The translations under genes were made by a program, and so were the position numbers. Below are positions 35,104 to 45,079 of a stretch of 64,000 nucleotides of DNA, in pieces. How positions within the stretch are numbered: the stretch's first letter is position 1; every line of letters begins with the position of its first letter. Below the pieces are notes generated by a model that was not told where the DNA came from, ran no database searches, and saw only the letters and a program-made list of their open reading frames with translations. Source of the DNA: Chloroflexota bacterium (GTDB lineage Bacteria; Chloroflexota; Anaerolineae; Anaerolineales; Villigracilaceae); assembly GCA_016235425.1 (NCBI GenBank), contig JACRLC010000031.1:1-64000 (forward strand). The letters run 5' to 3'.

Positions 35104-36718
35104 TCTGCGGGTTAACAGCCGTGAGGGATACGCGCGGCAGGCAGGGAGGCAGGGAATAAGTAAATTCCCTGACCAATTTGAAACTCGTTTCGCCCGCCAG
35201 CAGCCTGCCGAAGAATTCACACTCAACAGGGTTCGTTTCACAGATGTATTCATCCGAAAAACGCTCATAAGTTAAAGTATCGATTACCAGAATATCCACT
35301 TCGCGTTCGATCAACCCCTGCTCGCCCTGGTTGTATTCGAAGGCTTTGCCGGTCGGCACGGTTTGGCCGGGATACTTGATAAAAAAGATGGGGTAATTAC
35401 GCGCCTTGTAGAATTGCTGCTTGTCGATGCGCGGCGGATAAAGCGTATATTCAATGACTTTATCCTGCCCGGGCAGGGATGCGATGTAATCGCTGGCGGG
35501 CATACGCGCATCGTTCATGAACAACAAAGCCGTGCTCACCAATCGCAAAAAGGAATACGTGATCCCAATTGCAAGCAGGAGACCGATCCCCGCGTTTGCA
35601 TGGCGGATTTGCCTTTGCGAGATCAAGTCCATCACATCCTTCACGAACAATGCGGCAAGCACGGCAAAGAACGGAACAAAGGGAATAAAGTAGCGCGGAA
35701 TGTAATTCACCGAAACCATAAAAGGCAGGTCAAACAGTATCAGCGTGGAGAGCAGGATCAGGACAGCCTGCGCCTGCTTCTCATCCAAAGAGACTTTCTT
35801 GTAATGCGCCAGGATCAATTTTCCTGCCGCCCAAACGAAGGTGGCCAGGAACAAATAATAAGCGAATGGGCCAACGGCTTCCCGAAAAACACCCCATTGT
35901 CCGATAATTCCACGAACACTATTCGGCTGGAGGCTGTAAACCGGGTAACGTTGCAAGGCCGGGATGACCCGCTTGAAGTAGAACGACATCCAGAACAGCG
36001 CCTTGGGTGTGCCCAGCACGTATCCCAGGAAACTGAGCGCGCCGCCGATAAATAACATTTCAACCGTCTGGAGCAAATTCTTTCGGACCTCGGTCCAATT
36101 TATCACGATGACAGTAAACAATGGGATCAGGATCAAACTGCCGCCCGTATACTTGCTGGAGGCCGCCAATCCCACCGCAAAGAACGAACCGTACAACCAC
36201 AGCCGATCCTTCGTAAATTGATACCGGATCAACAGGTAAACGGCAAGCGTCGTGAAGAAGAGCAGGTACATATCATTGTGGGCAAAACGCGCGTTTTCAG
36301 AGACCGCGCCGCTTGCAATCCCCAACAATCCTGCCAGCGTGGAGACGGCCGCATTCCTACTAATGGATTTTGCCAGCAAATAGATCAGCCAGATCGATAA
36401 CCCGCCCAGCAAAGCAGACAATACACGCACGGAAATAAAGAAAACGGCGCGGGAATATCCCATCCCATAAACGAATTTTCCCACACCGTACATCACATAC
36501 TTTGGAAGCGAGGGATAATTGAAATCGGGTTCGGTTTCATCGAATTGGATCTCGCCGCGCAGGGCACTGTCCACACGCCAGACCAGTTCGTCCGGGTTCC
36601 AGAGCGCGGGCACCCCCCAGTTCACGCCGGGAATGGAGAAGACGAGGAAAAGCAAAAAAAGAAATACGGGAATAAATCTTTCATTGCGGTTAATTGTATT
36701 TAAAAAGCCTGATTGCAT
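35078..36718 (-). CDS. Multi-span GT39-like glycosyltransferase
   Basis: 546 residues with about eleven membrane spans. An N-terminal span is followed by the acidic loop ALWNPDELVWR, and a second loop has SENARFAHNDMYLLFF, as in lipid-linked sugar transferases of the PMT/ArnT superfamily. The last ~100 residues are a soluble outer domain. It would transfer a sugar from a polyprenyl-phosphate donor on the outer face. It is the final gene of the unit starting at 56.5 kb and overlaps the convergent methyltransferase gene. Confidence 0.75.
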   Translation of the reverse strand: MQSGFLNTINRNERFIPVFLFLLFLVFSIPGVNWGVPALWNPDELVWRVDSALRGEIQFDETEPDFNYPSLPKYVMYGVGKFVYGMGYSRAVFFISVRVLSALLGGLSIWLIYLLAKSISRNAAVSTLAGLLGIASGAVSENARFAHNDMYLLFFTTLAVYLLIRYQFTKDRLWLYGSFFAVGLAASSKYTGGSLILIPLFTVIVINWTEVRKNLLQTVEMLFIGGALSFLGYVLGTPKALFWMSFYFKRVIPALQRYPVYSLQPNSVRGIIGQWGVFREAVGPFAYYLFLATFVWAAGKLILAHYKKVSLDEKQAQAVLILLSTLILFDLPFMVSVNYIPRYFIPFVPFFAVLAALFVKDVMDLISQRQIRHANAGIGLLLAIGITYSFLRLVSTALLFMNDARMPASDYIASLPGQDKVIEYTLYPPRIDKQQFYKARNYPIFFIKYPGQTVPTGKAFEYNQGEQGLIEREVDILVIDTLTYERFSDEYICETNPVECEFFGRLLAGETSFKLVREFTYSLPPCLPRVSLTAVNPQIRIYEYSP

Positions 36719-36762
36719 TTGTATCAGTCCATGTTTCTATGTTTGGATAATAATCGGAAAAG

Positions 36763-37755
36763 CTATTTTGATTTCAGCCTTCGTTCGATGAATACCGCGT
36801 AAACCGGCATATAGATCAACACGACGAGGTTTGTCAGGTAATAAAGGACGCGCCATCCAACGAGGACAACGGACAAGTCACCATGATCCACACCAAACAG
36901 GGAGTACAGGTACAGGGATGTCACTTCTGTGACGCCCAGCCCGCCAAAGACAGTAATGGGAACCAGGGAATACAACTGCAAAATTCCTGAGACAAACACG
37001 ATCACCAGGGTCTCCACTTGAAGGCTAAAAACCCGCATGCTTACAACCATCCATGCCAGGGTAAGCAGGTAATACAAAAAGGACAGGCCGAATGCAATAA
37101 AAACCGTACTAAAGACGGCGTTCTGCTCCATTTCTGCGAACGCATCCAGGGCTTGTATGATCTGCTCGACGAAGGAAAACCTTGTCAAACGAAGCCGCGT
37201 CAATAACCGGCTCAAAATATTGATGAACCATCTCCTCCAGAACATCGCCACAAAAAAAACGACGAAACCTATCCCAACGACCAGCCCCAACAACAGGACA
37301 ATTTTCTGCAAAGCAACGATGCGGTCCCACAACAGAAGACTGCAAAAGATCATCACGATCCAGACGGCAAACAAGTCGCCGATCTTGGTAATCATGAACA
37401 CCAGGCCGGACCGCCCCATCTTGACCTTTTCCTCGATCTTGAGCAAAGCCAGATACGATGCCGCGCCCGCACTATTGGAAAAAAAATTGGAAAGGGCATT
37501 TTGCATGACCACAATATTCAGCACACGCAGGTATTCCGTTCGCTGCTGGATAAGCAAATGATATTTGAATGCTTTTAGCAGTGTCAGGCAAATATACAAA
37601 ATTAGCGTGGCAACCAGGTATGGGAGCAATATCCGGCCCCGCAGGGCCAGGAATTGGTCCAAATCTGTTTTGGATAAAAGGACCCATACCAATGCCGCGG
37701 CGACAAGTATTTTCAGGATATTCCAGACAACATTGAACCGGCGATTAGACTGCAT
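36763..37755 (-). CDS. UPF0104 / LPG-synthase-TM family membrane protein (1)
   Basis: 330 residues with eight or so membrane spans. Features typical of the lysylphosphatidylglycerol synthase transmembrane family are ALVWVLLSKTDLDQF near the start, VVMQNALSNFFSNSAGAASYLALLKIE in the middle, and VFGGLGVTEVTSLYLY followed by WRVLYYLTNLVVLI near the end. Members without the catalytic domain are proposed lipid or glycolipid flippases. A second copy lies at 57805, each next to glycosyltransferase genes. Confidence 0.8.
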   Translation of the reverse strand: MQSNRRFNVVWNILKILVAAALVWVLLSKTDLDQFLALRGRILLPYLVATLILYICLTLLKAFKYHLLIQQRTEYLRVLNIVVMQNALSNFFSNSAGAASYLALLKIEEKVKMGRSGLVFMITKIGDLFAVWIVMIFCSLLLWDRIVALQKIVLLLGLVVGIGFVVFFVAMFWRRWFINILSRLLTRLRLTRFSFVEQIIQALDAFAEMEQNAVFSTVFIAFGLSFLYYLLTLAWMVVSMRVFSLQVETLVIVFVSGILQLYSLVPITVFGGLGVTEVTSLYLYSLFGVDHGDLSVVLVGWRVLYYLTNLVVLIYMPVYAVFIERRLKSK

Positions 37756-37762
37756 AAATTTT

Positions 37763-38590
37763 CTACTTTTTGAATGGTTTCCCTGCGAAAACCCGGATCA
37801 AGGTCACGGAATCCACAGAGATGTCACCGGAAAGGAACTCGGCGCGAATGTGCGATTGCGCCTTTGCGAAGGATGCCTCGTCACGTTCCAGAACTTCAAT
37901 CCGGGTTTCCCGGAAGTTATTCTCGAATATTTTCCCGTAATTATTGACCCGGCAGCGATTCAAATTACTGGTGGGATTAAGAAACGTCTTCCAAATCTTT
38001 TCGGAAAACTTCAACATTTCAAACGGATATTTAAAGTAATGGTCGCGCAGATCCACAAAGTGCAGGTGAAAGCCCTCCGGACCGGTGAGTTGGGCAAGCG
38101 CACACGTGATCCCCTCGACATCACCGAGATGCTCATAAACGGAGGTGCTGAGTACACAATCCACCGACTTGATGTCCTTTTGAATGGAAGCCTCCCGTAT
38201 ATCTCCATGAATTAATGTAACGAACTCCGGCCGCGGCACTGCCTGTCCATCAACCACAGAGAGGTAATCTTCATACTCTGGAATGAGTTGCATATTTCGC
38301 TCATCATCCAATGATTCAATGTGGTCGCAAAGAACAACGTGCGCGGCTCCCCGCCTGAGCAGTCCAACTCCCACCGCGAATCTGCCGCCATAGCCGAACA
38401 CGAGGACGCGTTTGCCGTGGATTGTCCTGCCATTTTGAGATAACGCTTCGACATAACGGTCCACTGCCGCAGAAGGATCGCTCGATTCCAGCCCCGGACG
38501 AATGATGAAACGCCGCTTCAACAGAAAACGCGTCAGCTTTTCAGGCATAAAATGGCGGATTACACGTAAAAACAAGTACCGAATATTCAC
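37763..38590 (-). CDS. SAM-methyltransferase-like protein
   Basis: 275 residues starting with GTG. VLVFGYGGRFAVGVGLLRRG resembles motif I, followed by VVLCDHIESL, LIHGDIRE, VDCVLSTSVYEHLGDVEG and a C-terminal LERDEASFAK region. The basic N-terminus (RHFMPEKLTRFLLKRRF) may bind membrane. It probably methylates a glycan or lipid intermediate. It begins 14 bp after the upstream membrane protein stop. Confidence 0.65.
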   Translation of the reverse strand: MNIRYLFLRVIRHFMPEKLTRFLLKRRFIIRPGLESSDPSAAVDRYVEALSQNGRTIHGKRVLVFGYGGRFAVGVGLLRRGAAHVVLCDHIESLDDERNMQLIPEYEDYLSVVDGQAVPRPEFVTLIHGDIREASIQKDIKSVDCVLSTSVYEHLGDVEGITCALAQLTGPEGFHLHFVDLRDHYFKYPFEMLKFSEKIWKTFLNPTSNLNRCRVNNYGKIFENNFRETRIEVLERDEASFAKAQSHIRAEFLSGDISVDSVTLIRVFAGKPFKK

Positions 38591-38604
38591 TCTTCATCCT
38601 TCGT

Positions 38605-40701
38605 TTAGGGCAATTTTTTGGAACAATCTACCGCGTCCTGCCTGGGAACCAGTAATTGAACGTTTACTTCGGCAAGGGTCTGCTTGATCTCGTAATAACA
38701 CAACAGGGGCCTGGAAATCCATTTCACCCAGGCGTCGTTTTCCTCGCCAAACTCATATTCACTTCCCTTCTTTGAAGTGCTTAAAGATTGGGTAACGATC
38801 AAGGAAAACCGATCTTCCTGCAGGTCCTTGTAAAACCCGTTGAAATAACTGCGCTCCGAAGCAAGCGCACGCTCGATCAATACTTTCTTATCGTAATCGG
38901 GCACAAGCGGAACATCCGTGATAAAGCCAAATGTCAGCAATTGTCTTTGATCCAAAAAAAGTATTTCATCCTGCCCACGCGCCAAATCCACTTCGGTTTG
39001 GATCGAATCCAAAGCATTATCGATCACCTCCTGTGAAGGATACATTTCCAATGATTTTTCGTTCGGGGCATCCGTGAGAACAACGAGCCAGGATGCCTTT
39101 TCGCCAAGATCATACGAGCGCATTTCCCGCAAGGGGCCAAGCGCGGGGATAACCAGCGAAATCACGATCAGCAGTTTTATCCAACCCGGCCCGGCATTAA
39201 TTGTTTCCAGCCAATCCCCGCCGCCCTTGACCCAGGCGATCACCATCGAAAAATACAGCCCGATCAGGAGCATGTCCATGTTGTGCAGGTCGCCGCCGCC
39301 GCCGATCTTCGTGCTTACCACCAGGCCGACTCCCAGAAATGCAAGCAGGGGCAAGAGGATCGCCAACACCTGCAAAACATTCATCTTCCAGCGTTTATCT
39401 CTCACCAGGTAAAAAAGAAAATAGGCCAGCGGTCCGGCGGCCAGCAATAATCCAAAAATTATTCCAATTCCATACGTGGGATTTGGAAACAGGCGATACC
39501 ACAAGAGGGCCTGCCGGGTCACTTGCTCCTGCACACCTCCCGGCGACAAAGAAAGGCCTTCGGCAATGTTTCCAGTTAATTGACCGGTCTGGAACCACTG
39601 AATCAACATCGGGAGCAGAATACTGCCAAACAAGCCGAAGCAGAACAAAGTCACTGCTCGAAGCCGCGTGTTCATCCCCAACTTACCATTTTTATCGAGT
39701 GACGCGCCGGAAAACTCAAGCAGGAATATCCATATCGCGGGAGCAAATATCCACGTGTACCTGCTGATATTGGCAAAATAACCGGCAAGAACCAAAAGGG
39801 GAATTGAGAACCAGAGCGAACTTCCCCAGGCAAGCGCGGTCAATGTGGCGCTAAAAACAAGCGGAGGATGGATGGGTCCCTGTTTCAAAAAGAGATATGT
39901 CCACAGGGCCAAAACCACCCACAATTTCCTTTCCTTGGACGCCGGGCGAAACGACACAAGTCCGAGCAACAGATAAGGCCATACGGTGAGCAGACTGACC
40001 CACGCTCTTACCCCTTTTATGTTGATTCCATTAAATAAAAAAGGAATCCCGCCGACAAATTGCCGCCCCTGTTCCAGCAGCACGAATATTTCCTTGTCAG
40101 CCGGGTAATCGTAGCGATCCCGCCCAAACATGATCGAATAATCCCATAGCCGATTCCCCTCGGACCATCCCAGCGAAAACGGATAACCCGTCACGAATTT
40201 GAGGGAAGCGGCAATCGAAAAGGCGCTTGCGGTCAAAATCAATGTGACGAGGAAATTTGTCCAGGTTGCCAGTTTCGCTCCATCGGTAATTAGCACGGCA
40301 ACGAGGAGCAACACAATCAACCAAAGTAAACTGCGAATAAAGAGTCCTTCAAAGACAATTCCCCATACCATAAACTGAAACAGCCAGATCGGAAAGATAA
40401 ATATCAATATTGCCGACAGCCAGCGTAATGCCCCCATTTGGTTCCGCAGGGAGATGACCTTATTCACGGCCGCGAGATATGCCTTGTCCCGCCAGATGAC
40501 AAAAGCAATCACAGCAAGGAATGCCAGGCAAAAAACGCAATAAGCGGCAAAGATCACGGCCCATCCGGGGGAAAGCTCGCCAAGCCAAACTCCCGTTCCC
40601 CAGGCAATGTCGAAGAAATCGGCACACGAACCGACCACCAGCGCGGCGAGACAGATCGTATAAAAAATTTTCTCGGCGGATCTCAAAGGTGAAATATTCA
40701 T
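38605..40701 (-). CDS. Large multi-span membrane protein (tandem paralogue A)
   Basis: 698 residues with more than ten membrane spans. Conserved loops include LGWSEGNRLWDYSIMFGRDRYDYPADKE, RQFVGGIPFLFNG, FLKQGPIHPPLV and STKIGGGGDLHNMDM. The outer C-terminal domain of ~170 residues ends in YYEIKQTLAEVNVQLLVPR and a DC pair. It matches the next gene (40713-42797) along its whole length. The topology suggests a lipid-linked-sugar transferase or polymerase, but I do not recognise the family. The tandem pair lies between a GT4 and a methyltransferase gene. Confidence 0.65.
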   Translation of the reverse strand: MNISPLRSAEKIFYTICLAALVVGSCADFFDIAWGTGVWLGELSPGWAVIFAAYCVFCLAFLAVIAFVIWRDKAYLAAVNKVISLRNQMGALRWLSAILIFIFPIWLFQFMVWGIVFEGLFIRSLLWLIVLLLVAVLITDGAKLATWTNFLVTLILTASAFSIAASLKFVTGYPFSLGWSEGNRLWDYSIMFGRDRYDYPADKEIFVLLEQGRQFVGGIPFLFNGINIKGVRAWVSLLTVWPYLLLGLVSFRPASKERKLWVVLALWTYLFLKQGPIHPPLVFSATLTALAWGSSLWFSIPLLVLAGYFANISRYTWIFAPAIWIFLLEFSGASLDKNGKLGMNTRLRAVTLFCFGLFGSILLPMLIQWFQTGQLTGNIAEGLSLSPGGVQEQVTRQALLWYRLFPNPTYGIGIIFGLLLAAGPLAYFLFYLVRDKRWKMNVLQVLAILLPLLAFLGVGLVVSTKIGGGGDLHNMDMLLIGLYFSMVIAWVKGGGDWLETINAGPGWIKLLIVISLVIPALGPLREMRSYDLGEKASWLVVLTDAPNEKSLEMYPSQEVIDNALDSIQTEVDLARGQDEILFLDQRQLLTFGFITDVPLVPDYDKKVLIERALASERSYFNGFYKDLQEDRFSLIVTQSLSTSKKGSEYEFGEENDAWVKWISRPLLCYYEIKQTLAEVNVQLLVPRQDAVDCSKKLP

Positions 40702-40712
40702 ATCGGCAAGGA

Positions 40713-42797
40713 TTAGTCTTGAATTTTAGGAAGCACGGAAGAGCAGTCCACAGGCTCGGTCCTGGGAACCAGCAACTGCACTCTTAATTCCTGAATTGTC
40801 TTTTCGGGTTCGTAATAGCACAGGATGGGCGCGGACACCCACTTTACCCAGGCGTTGTTTTCCTCGCCAAATTCATACGAAACGTCCTTGATCGGCGTAA
40901 ACAACGGCTCGGACACGATCAATGAAAAACGATGCGCGGCCAGTTCATCATAGAACGTTGCAAAATATCCCGCGTTTGAATTCAACGCCTGATTCATCAC
41001 TTCCTTCTTCTCATACTCCGGGACAAACGGCACATCAGTAATATAACCAAACGTAAGCAATTGCCGCTGATCCATGAACAGCACTTCACCTTTATCCTGG
41101 GCTTGAGACACTTTATTACGCATGAGTTCAAGCGCCTGATTGGAAACTTCCTCGGAAGGAAGCAAACCCAGGTCCTTCACGTTCGATCTATCGGTCAGGA
41201 TGAGAAGCCAGGATGCGTCGCCAGCGAAGCTGAAGGAACGCATCTCCATCAGGGGATAATAACCCGGCCAGGCCAGCATAAATGCAAGCGCCGCCTTGAT
41301 CCATATGGGCGATGTGTCAATCCGCTTTATCCACTCACCGCCGCCTTTTTGCCAGGCCAGCACGCCTGTAAATATGAGGCTGATCAAAAACATATCCATG
41401 TTATGAAGGTCGCCGCCGCCGCCAATCTTCGTGCTCACGATCAATCCCACGATCAGGAACGCCAATAAGGAGGAACCGACCGCCAGGGATTGCCAAACAT
41501 TCATGGTCCATTTTCTGGTTGCAAGCAGGTAAGCCAAAACAAGGATCAAAGGAAGGACGGCAATCAAAAGAGCAATTAGAATGCCAAATCCATAAGTTGC
41601 ATTCGGAAGCAGGCGATACCACAATAGCGGCTCGGAGGAAAGCGAGGAGGAAACATCCTGAGGCGTCATGGCTACCCCAACCGAGGTATCTCCAGCCAAA
41701 AGCCCCACGACTTTCTGACCAAAGTAACCGCCGAGAATGCCGGCAAGGCCCAATGAAACCGCCCTGATCCAGGCATTGCGGCTCAATTTACCATCCTGCA
41801 ACGCGGCGCCCGCCAATTCCAAGGCGGCGATCCAAACCCCGGGGGCAAATATCCATGTGAACCGGCTTTCCTCGGCAATATAGCCTGTAGCTGCAATCAA
41901 TGGAATGCCAAGCCACAACGGACTTCGCCAAAGCAATACGGCCCCAAATGCGCAAAGAACGAGAGGTGTGTGAATAGGTCCCTGCTTTAAAAATGTCATG
42001 ACCCATAGACTGGTAAACAACCAGACTTTCCAGTCTTTTCGGGTAAAGCGAAAAGCGGCGATTCCCAAAATAATATATGGAAAAACCGTCGTAAAGCCGA
42101 TCCAAAAACGCTCCATCTCGATGGTGATGCCTGGGAACAGAAAAGGCAGTCCGCCGATAAATTGCCGCCCCATATCCAATAAGACCCAAATCTCCTTGTC
42201 GGCAGGGTAGTCATATAGATCCCGGCCAAACATGATCGAATAATCCCACATTCGATTCCCCTCGGACCAGCCCAGGGAGAAGGGATAATCGGTTACATCG
42301 ATAAAAGCCGCGGCCAGGATAAACTCGCTTGAAGTAAGGAGTATGGAAACCAGGAATTCAGTCCACCCAAAAGGAATGTTGCCTTTTCCAAGAAAAAATG
42401 CCAGCCCAAGCGTGACGTATATCCAGATCATCAATCGAAAGTACGCGTTGCCAAAAACGATCCCCCACGGTGAAAATTGAAGGAACCAAACCGGGGCCGC
42501 TAAAATGATAAGTGCAATGACCCAGCGAAAATTTCCCAGCTTTTCACGAAAAGCAGCCAGCGGCTGAAACATCGCCAGGAATTTCTCGCGTTGAAAGAAA
42601 GCCAGGGCGATACCGTAGACGAAGGAAGCGCTTAACAAAACCAGGAGACAAAAGCCAATTGCCCAACTCGGTGCAAACTCACCCAGCCATTTCCCGGTTC
42701 CCCACGCGACCTTCTGAAATGCAACGCAGGATTGAAACAGGACAAAGGCAATGAGAAGAAGAATGAAATTCCTGCCAGGATACTTACTTATCTGCAT
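40713..42797 (-). CDS. Large multi-span membrane protein (tandem paralogue B)
   Basis: 694 residues, colinear with 38605-40701: LGWSEGNRMWDYSIMFGRDLYDYPADKE, RQFIGGLPFLFPG, FLKQGPIHTPLV, STKIGGGGDLHNMDM, and the C-terminal CYYEPEKTIQELRVQLLVPRTEPVDCS. The loops are the best conserved part and the spans have drifted, as expected for an old duplication under functional constraint. Its start overlaps the end of the GT4 gene by 14 bp. Function unassigned; membrane glycosyltransferase or polymerase is the best guess. Confidence 0.65.
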   Translation of the reverse strand: MQISKYPGRNFILLLIAFVLFQSCVAFQKVAWGTGKWLGEFAPSWAIGFCLLVLLSASFVYGIALAFFQREKFLAMFQPLAAFREKLGNFRWVIALIILAAPVWFLQFSPWGIVFGNAYFRLMIWIYVTLGLAFFLGKGNIPFGWTEFLVSILLTSSEFILAAAFIDVTDYPFSLGWSEGNRMWDYSIMFGRDLYDYPADKEIWVLLDMGRQFIGGLPFLFPGITIEMERFWIGFTTVFPYIILGIAAFRFTRKDWKVWLFTSLWVMTFLKQGPIHTPLVLCAFGAVLLWRSPLWLGIPLIAATGYIAEESRFTWIFAPGVWIAALELAGAALQDGKLSRNAWIRAVSLGLAGILGGYFGQKVVGLLAGDTSVGVAMTPQDVSSSLSSEPLLWYRLLPNATYGFGILIALLIAVLPLILVLAYLLATRKWTMNVWQSLAVGSSLLAFLIVGLIVSTKIGGGGDLHNMDMFLISLIFTGVLAWQKGGGEWIKRIDTSPIWIKAALAFMLAWPGYYPLMEMRSFSFAGDASWLLILTDRSNVKDLGLLPSEEVSNQALELMRNKVSQAQDKGEVLFMDQRQLLTFGYITDVPFVPEYEKKEVMNQALNSNAGYFATFYDELAAHRFSLIVSEPLFTPIKDVSYEFGEENNAWVKWVSAPILCYYEPEKTIQELRVQLLVPRTEPVDCSSVLPKIQD

Positions 42798-43899
42798 TCT
42801 TTTTATCTCCAGGCCGCGCCCGAATGATCTCCTCGAAAAAATCGAGCCGTTCAGTCTCTTTGATCGTTTGATCTACCTTCACGATAAGATCGCGTCCCGC
42901 GCGCCTGCCTCGCATTCGATAGGCAAAATCATAAATGGCCTGTGCGTGGGTCTGGATGTTATCTTCCGTATTTGGAATTTTCAACAGGAAATCGAGATTC
43001 TGGTCATCCAGATCCGTGTCTGCATAAGCCAGGATCAATGGCAGGCCAAAGGCGAGACATTCGCGGCTTTTGAGGGGTGAGGCCTCATGCAATTGGACGC
43101 GGTGCAGGGCCAGCGAACTGACCGCAACATCCGCACCACACAGGACCTTTTGGTAGGCTCCGATATCCAGATAGCCGTGCAGGGACAGATTACCCGGCAA
43201 AGGCTCGAAGTCCGGGAGTTGATCGTAGCCAATTATATCCATATACAGGTCGGGGAATCTCCGCGCCAGCGCGACGAGCTTATCCACGCCATGCCAGAGA
43301 CAGCCGGGATTTCCGATGAAAACAAGGGACGGGCGGTCATTTGCAGGCGCGGGGAGAGTGACAAAATCATTTAGATTCACGCCATTGGCGATCACGCGGG
43401 TGGGTTTCCGGTAGGATGCAAAGGCGGGGGAAACTGCCAATTCACGCGAGACAGTTACAAGTCCGCGATTGAGGCGGAGGAATATCCCGCGTGTGAGTCG
43501 GTTGTAGAGGCTGTAAATGCTTCCGAGTCCGTCATGCTGTGTGAGGTCGTTCGTATTGATCTCTTCCACAACCGGCGCGATGTCCATCAAGCGGTGGGCG
43601 GGATAAACGTAAATCCCGTAGCGGAGATAGATGATGTCGGGCCGGTAAGCGCGGATCGCTTTTATCATCCCGGACATGGCGAACATGCGATTGAATTCCG
43701 TTCTTATTTTTCCGGCAGACTTATAAAAAAAATAATCCGCCTCGATGAGGTCCGTGACCGGCTCATATTGTTGGGTGTGCATGAACAGGCGGGCTGTATG
43801 TCCCATCGCATTCCAGGCCGCAACCTGCGACTGGATCTTTTTGCCCACGCCGCTGTTACGCGTGCGCGGCCAATGCAAACTTACATACGCGATACGCAT
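42784..43899 (-). CDS. Family 4-like glycosyltransferase
   Basis: 371 residues with a GT-B fold: N-terminal RIAYVSLHWPRTRNSGVGKKI acceptor loop, PVVEEINTNDLTQHDG, VIANGVNLNDF linker, LVFIGNPGCLWHGVDKL donor domain, and SPLKSRECLAFGLPLILAYAD where the E-x7-E motif normally sits. It lies six bases after the wbpG-like gene, suggesting that it transfers the amidinated sugar made by that module (inference). Confidence 0.8.
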   Translation of the reverse strand: MRIAYVSLHWPRTRNSGVGKKIQSQVAAWNAMGHTARLFMHTQQYEPVTDLIEADYFFYKSAGKIRTEFNRMFAMSGMIKAIRAYRPDIIYLRYGIYVYPAHRLMDIAPVVEEINTNDLTQHDGLGSIYSLYNRLTRGIFLRLNRGLVTVSRELAVSPAFASYRKPTRVIANGVNLNDFVTLPAPANDRPSLVFIGNPGCLWHGVDKLVALARRFPDLYMDIIGYDQLPDFEPLPGNLSLHGYLDIGAYQKVLCGADVAVSSLALHRVQLHEASPLKSRECLAFGLPLILAYADTDLDDQNLDFLLKIPNTEDNIQTHAQAIYDFAYRMRGRRAGRDLIVKVDQTIKETERLDFFEEIIRARPGDKKNADK

Positions 43900-43905
43900 G
43901 AAAAA

Positions 43906-45063
43906 TCAAGACTCCTGTGCGCGGTTCTGGCGTTTTTGAATCGTGCGATATAGATCGCGCAGGCCGTTATAGGAACTCCGCAAGAGCGGCCCTTCGAGCG
44001 TGCGGCCATAGGACGGGTAATCCCAATAGCTCTTGCGCGGAAGCTCCATGATTGCCATGAACTCATTGGCGTTCAAGCCCAATTTTTTGGCAGCATATTC
44101 GCGGTCTTCCTCTTGAAGCGTGGGCGCGTAGGTTGGCTTTTGAAGTTCTGCGAGGGCGGTTTCGCGGCTGAATTCACCCGAACAGACCTGGCTGGAGAGA
44201 TGCGAACGGCGCTTGTCGTACCCAAATTTTGCGGGCAGGATATAGCCTTGATAGAAGCGCGTGTAAATGGATTCGTGATGCTTGCCGCCGTAATATTTCC
44301 AGCCCAACTCACGCTCCAAGAGTCCCATGGCTTCCTGTTTGTTGTAGTCGAGATAATTCAAGATATCTACGCGGCGCAGGGTGAGCAAACGGCGGTAATA
44401 GGTGAAAAAGTTTTGGTGAGGAAAAGTTTTCAGCGCGGCTTTGCCAAATTGCTTGTGCACACTTTGGATATATTTCCAGTCGAAATGGCCCTGCGACCAG
44501 GCGCGCGGCAAATGGGTTTCAGTGCGGACGTTAAATCCCGAAAGGACATAACGCACCTTCAATTTCTCAGCCATGTCGCCGATCACAGCCCAGATGGCAT
44601 GGTCGCTGGGAATTTCCGAATCAGGCGTGGACGCTTTGAGGAAGGCCAATTGCAAGTCTTTGAATTCCTCCCAGTTCAGCACATTGGTATACAGGTCAAT
44701 TCCCAAACGCTTGAGGGTCTCTTCGATATTTTTGACCGCCAGCTCCGAGTCCCAGCCATTGTCCATGTGAACAGCCAGCGGGCGCAGGCCGAATATGGTT
44801 TTGGCCGCGTAAGCAGCGTAGGTGCTGTCCACGCCGCCGCTTACGCCCATCACACAGTCGTAAGGTTTGCCGCGCCCTTCCCGCTTGATCTGCCCGACCA
44901 GGCGTTCAAGATAACGGCGGCCCGCTTCGCCTTTCATTACGCGCTGTCCGATGAGACGGTCATATTCATGGCAATGATTGCAAACGCCGTGTTCGTCGAA
45001 TTGAATGTCGGGATCGCTGGTATCCATCACGCAACGCGTGCAAATGCGATATTCTCTTTCCAT
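43906..45063 (-). CDS. wbpG: N-acetyl sugar amidotransferase (WbpG/PseA family)
   Basis: 385 residues. The N-terminus has paired Cys motifs (ICTRCVMD and CNHCHEYD), then the PP-loop SGGVDSTYAAY (~95) for ATP activation, DNGWDSELA, GFNVRTETHLP and YDKRRSHLSSQVCSGE. This is the WbpG/WbuX/PseA family, which turns an N-acetyl group of a sugar into an acetamidino group with ammonia delivered by HisH/HisF-like partners. Both partners are encoded immediately upstream. In other bacteria the targets are diacetamido-uronic or pseudaminic/legionaminic-type sugars. Confidence 0.9.
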   Translation of the reverse strand: MEREYRICTRCVMDTSDPDIQFDEHGVCNHCHEYDRLIGQRVMKGEAGRRYLERLVGQIKREGRGKPYDCVMGVSGGVDSTYAAYAAKTIFGLRPLAVHMDNGWDSELAVKNIEETLKRLGIDLYTNVLNWEEFKDLQLAFLKASTPDSEIPSDHAIWAVIGDMAEKLKVRYVLSGFNVRTETHLPRAWSQGHFDWKYIQSVHKQFGKAALKTFPHQNFFTYYRRLLTLRRVDILNYLDYNKQEAMGLLERELGWKYYGGKHHESIYTRFYQGYILPAKFGYDKRRSHLSSQVCSGEFSRETALAELQKPTYAPTLQEEDREYAAKKLGLNANEFMAIMELPRKSYWDYPSYGRTLEGPLLRSSYNGLRDLYRTIQKRQNRAQES

Positions 45064-45079
45064 AATGAAATGATTCCTT

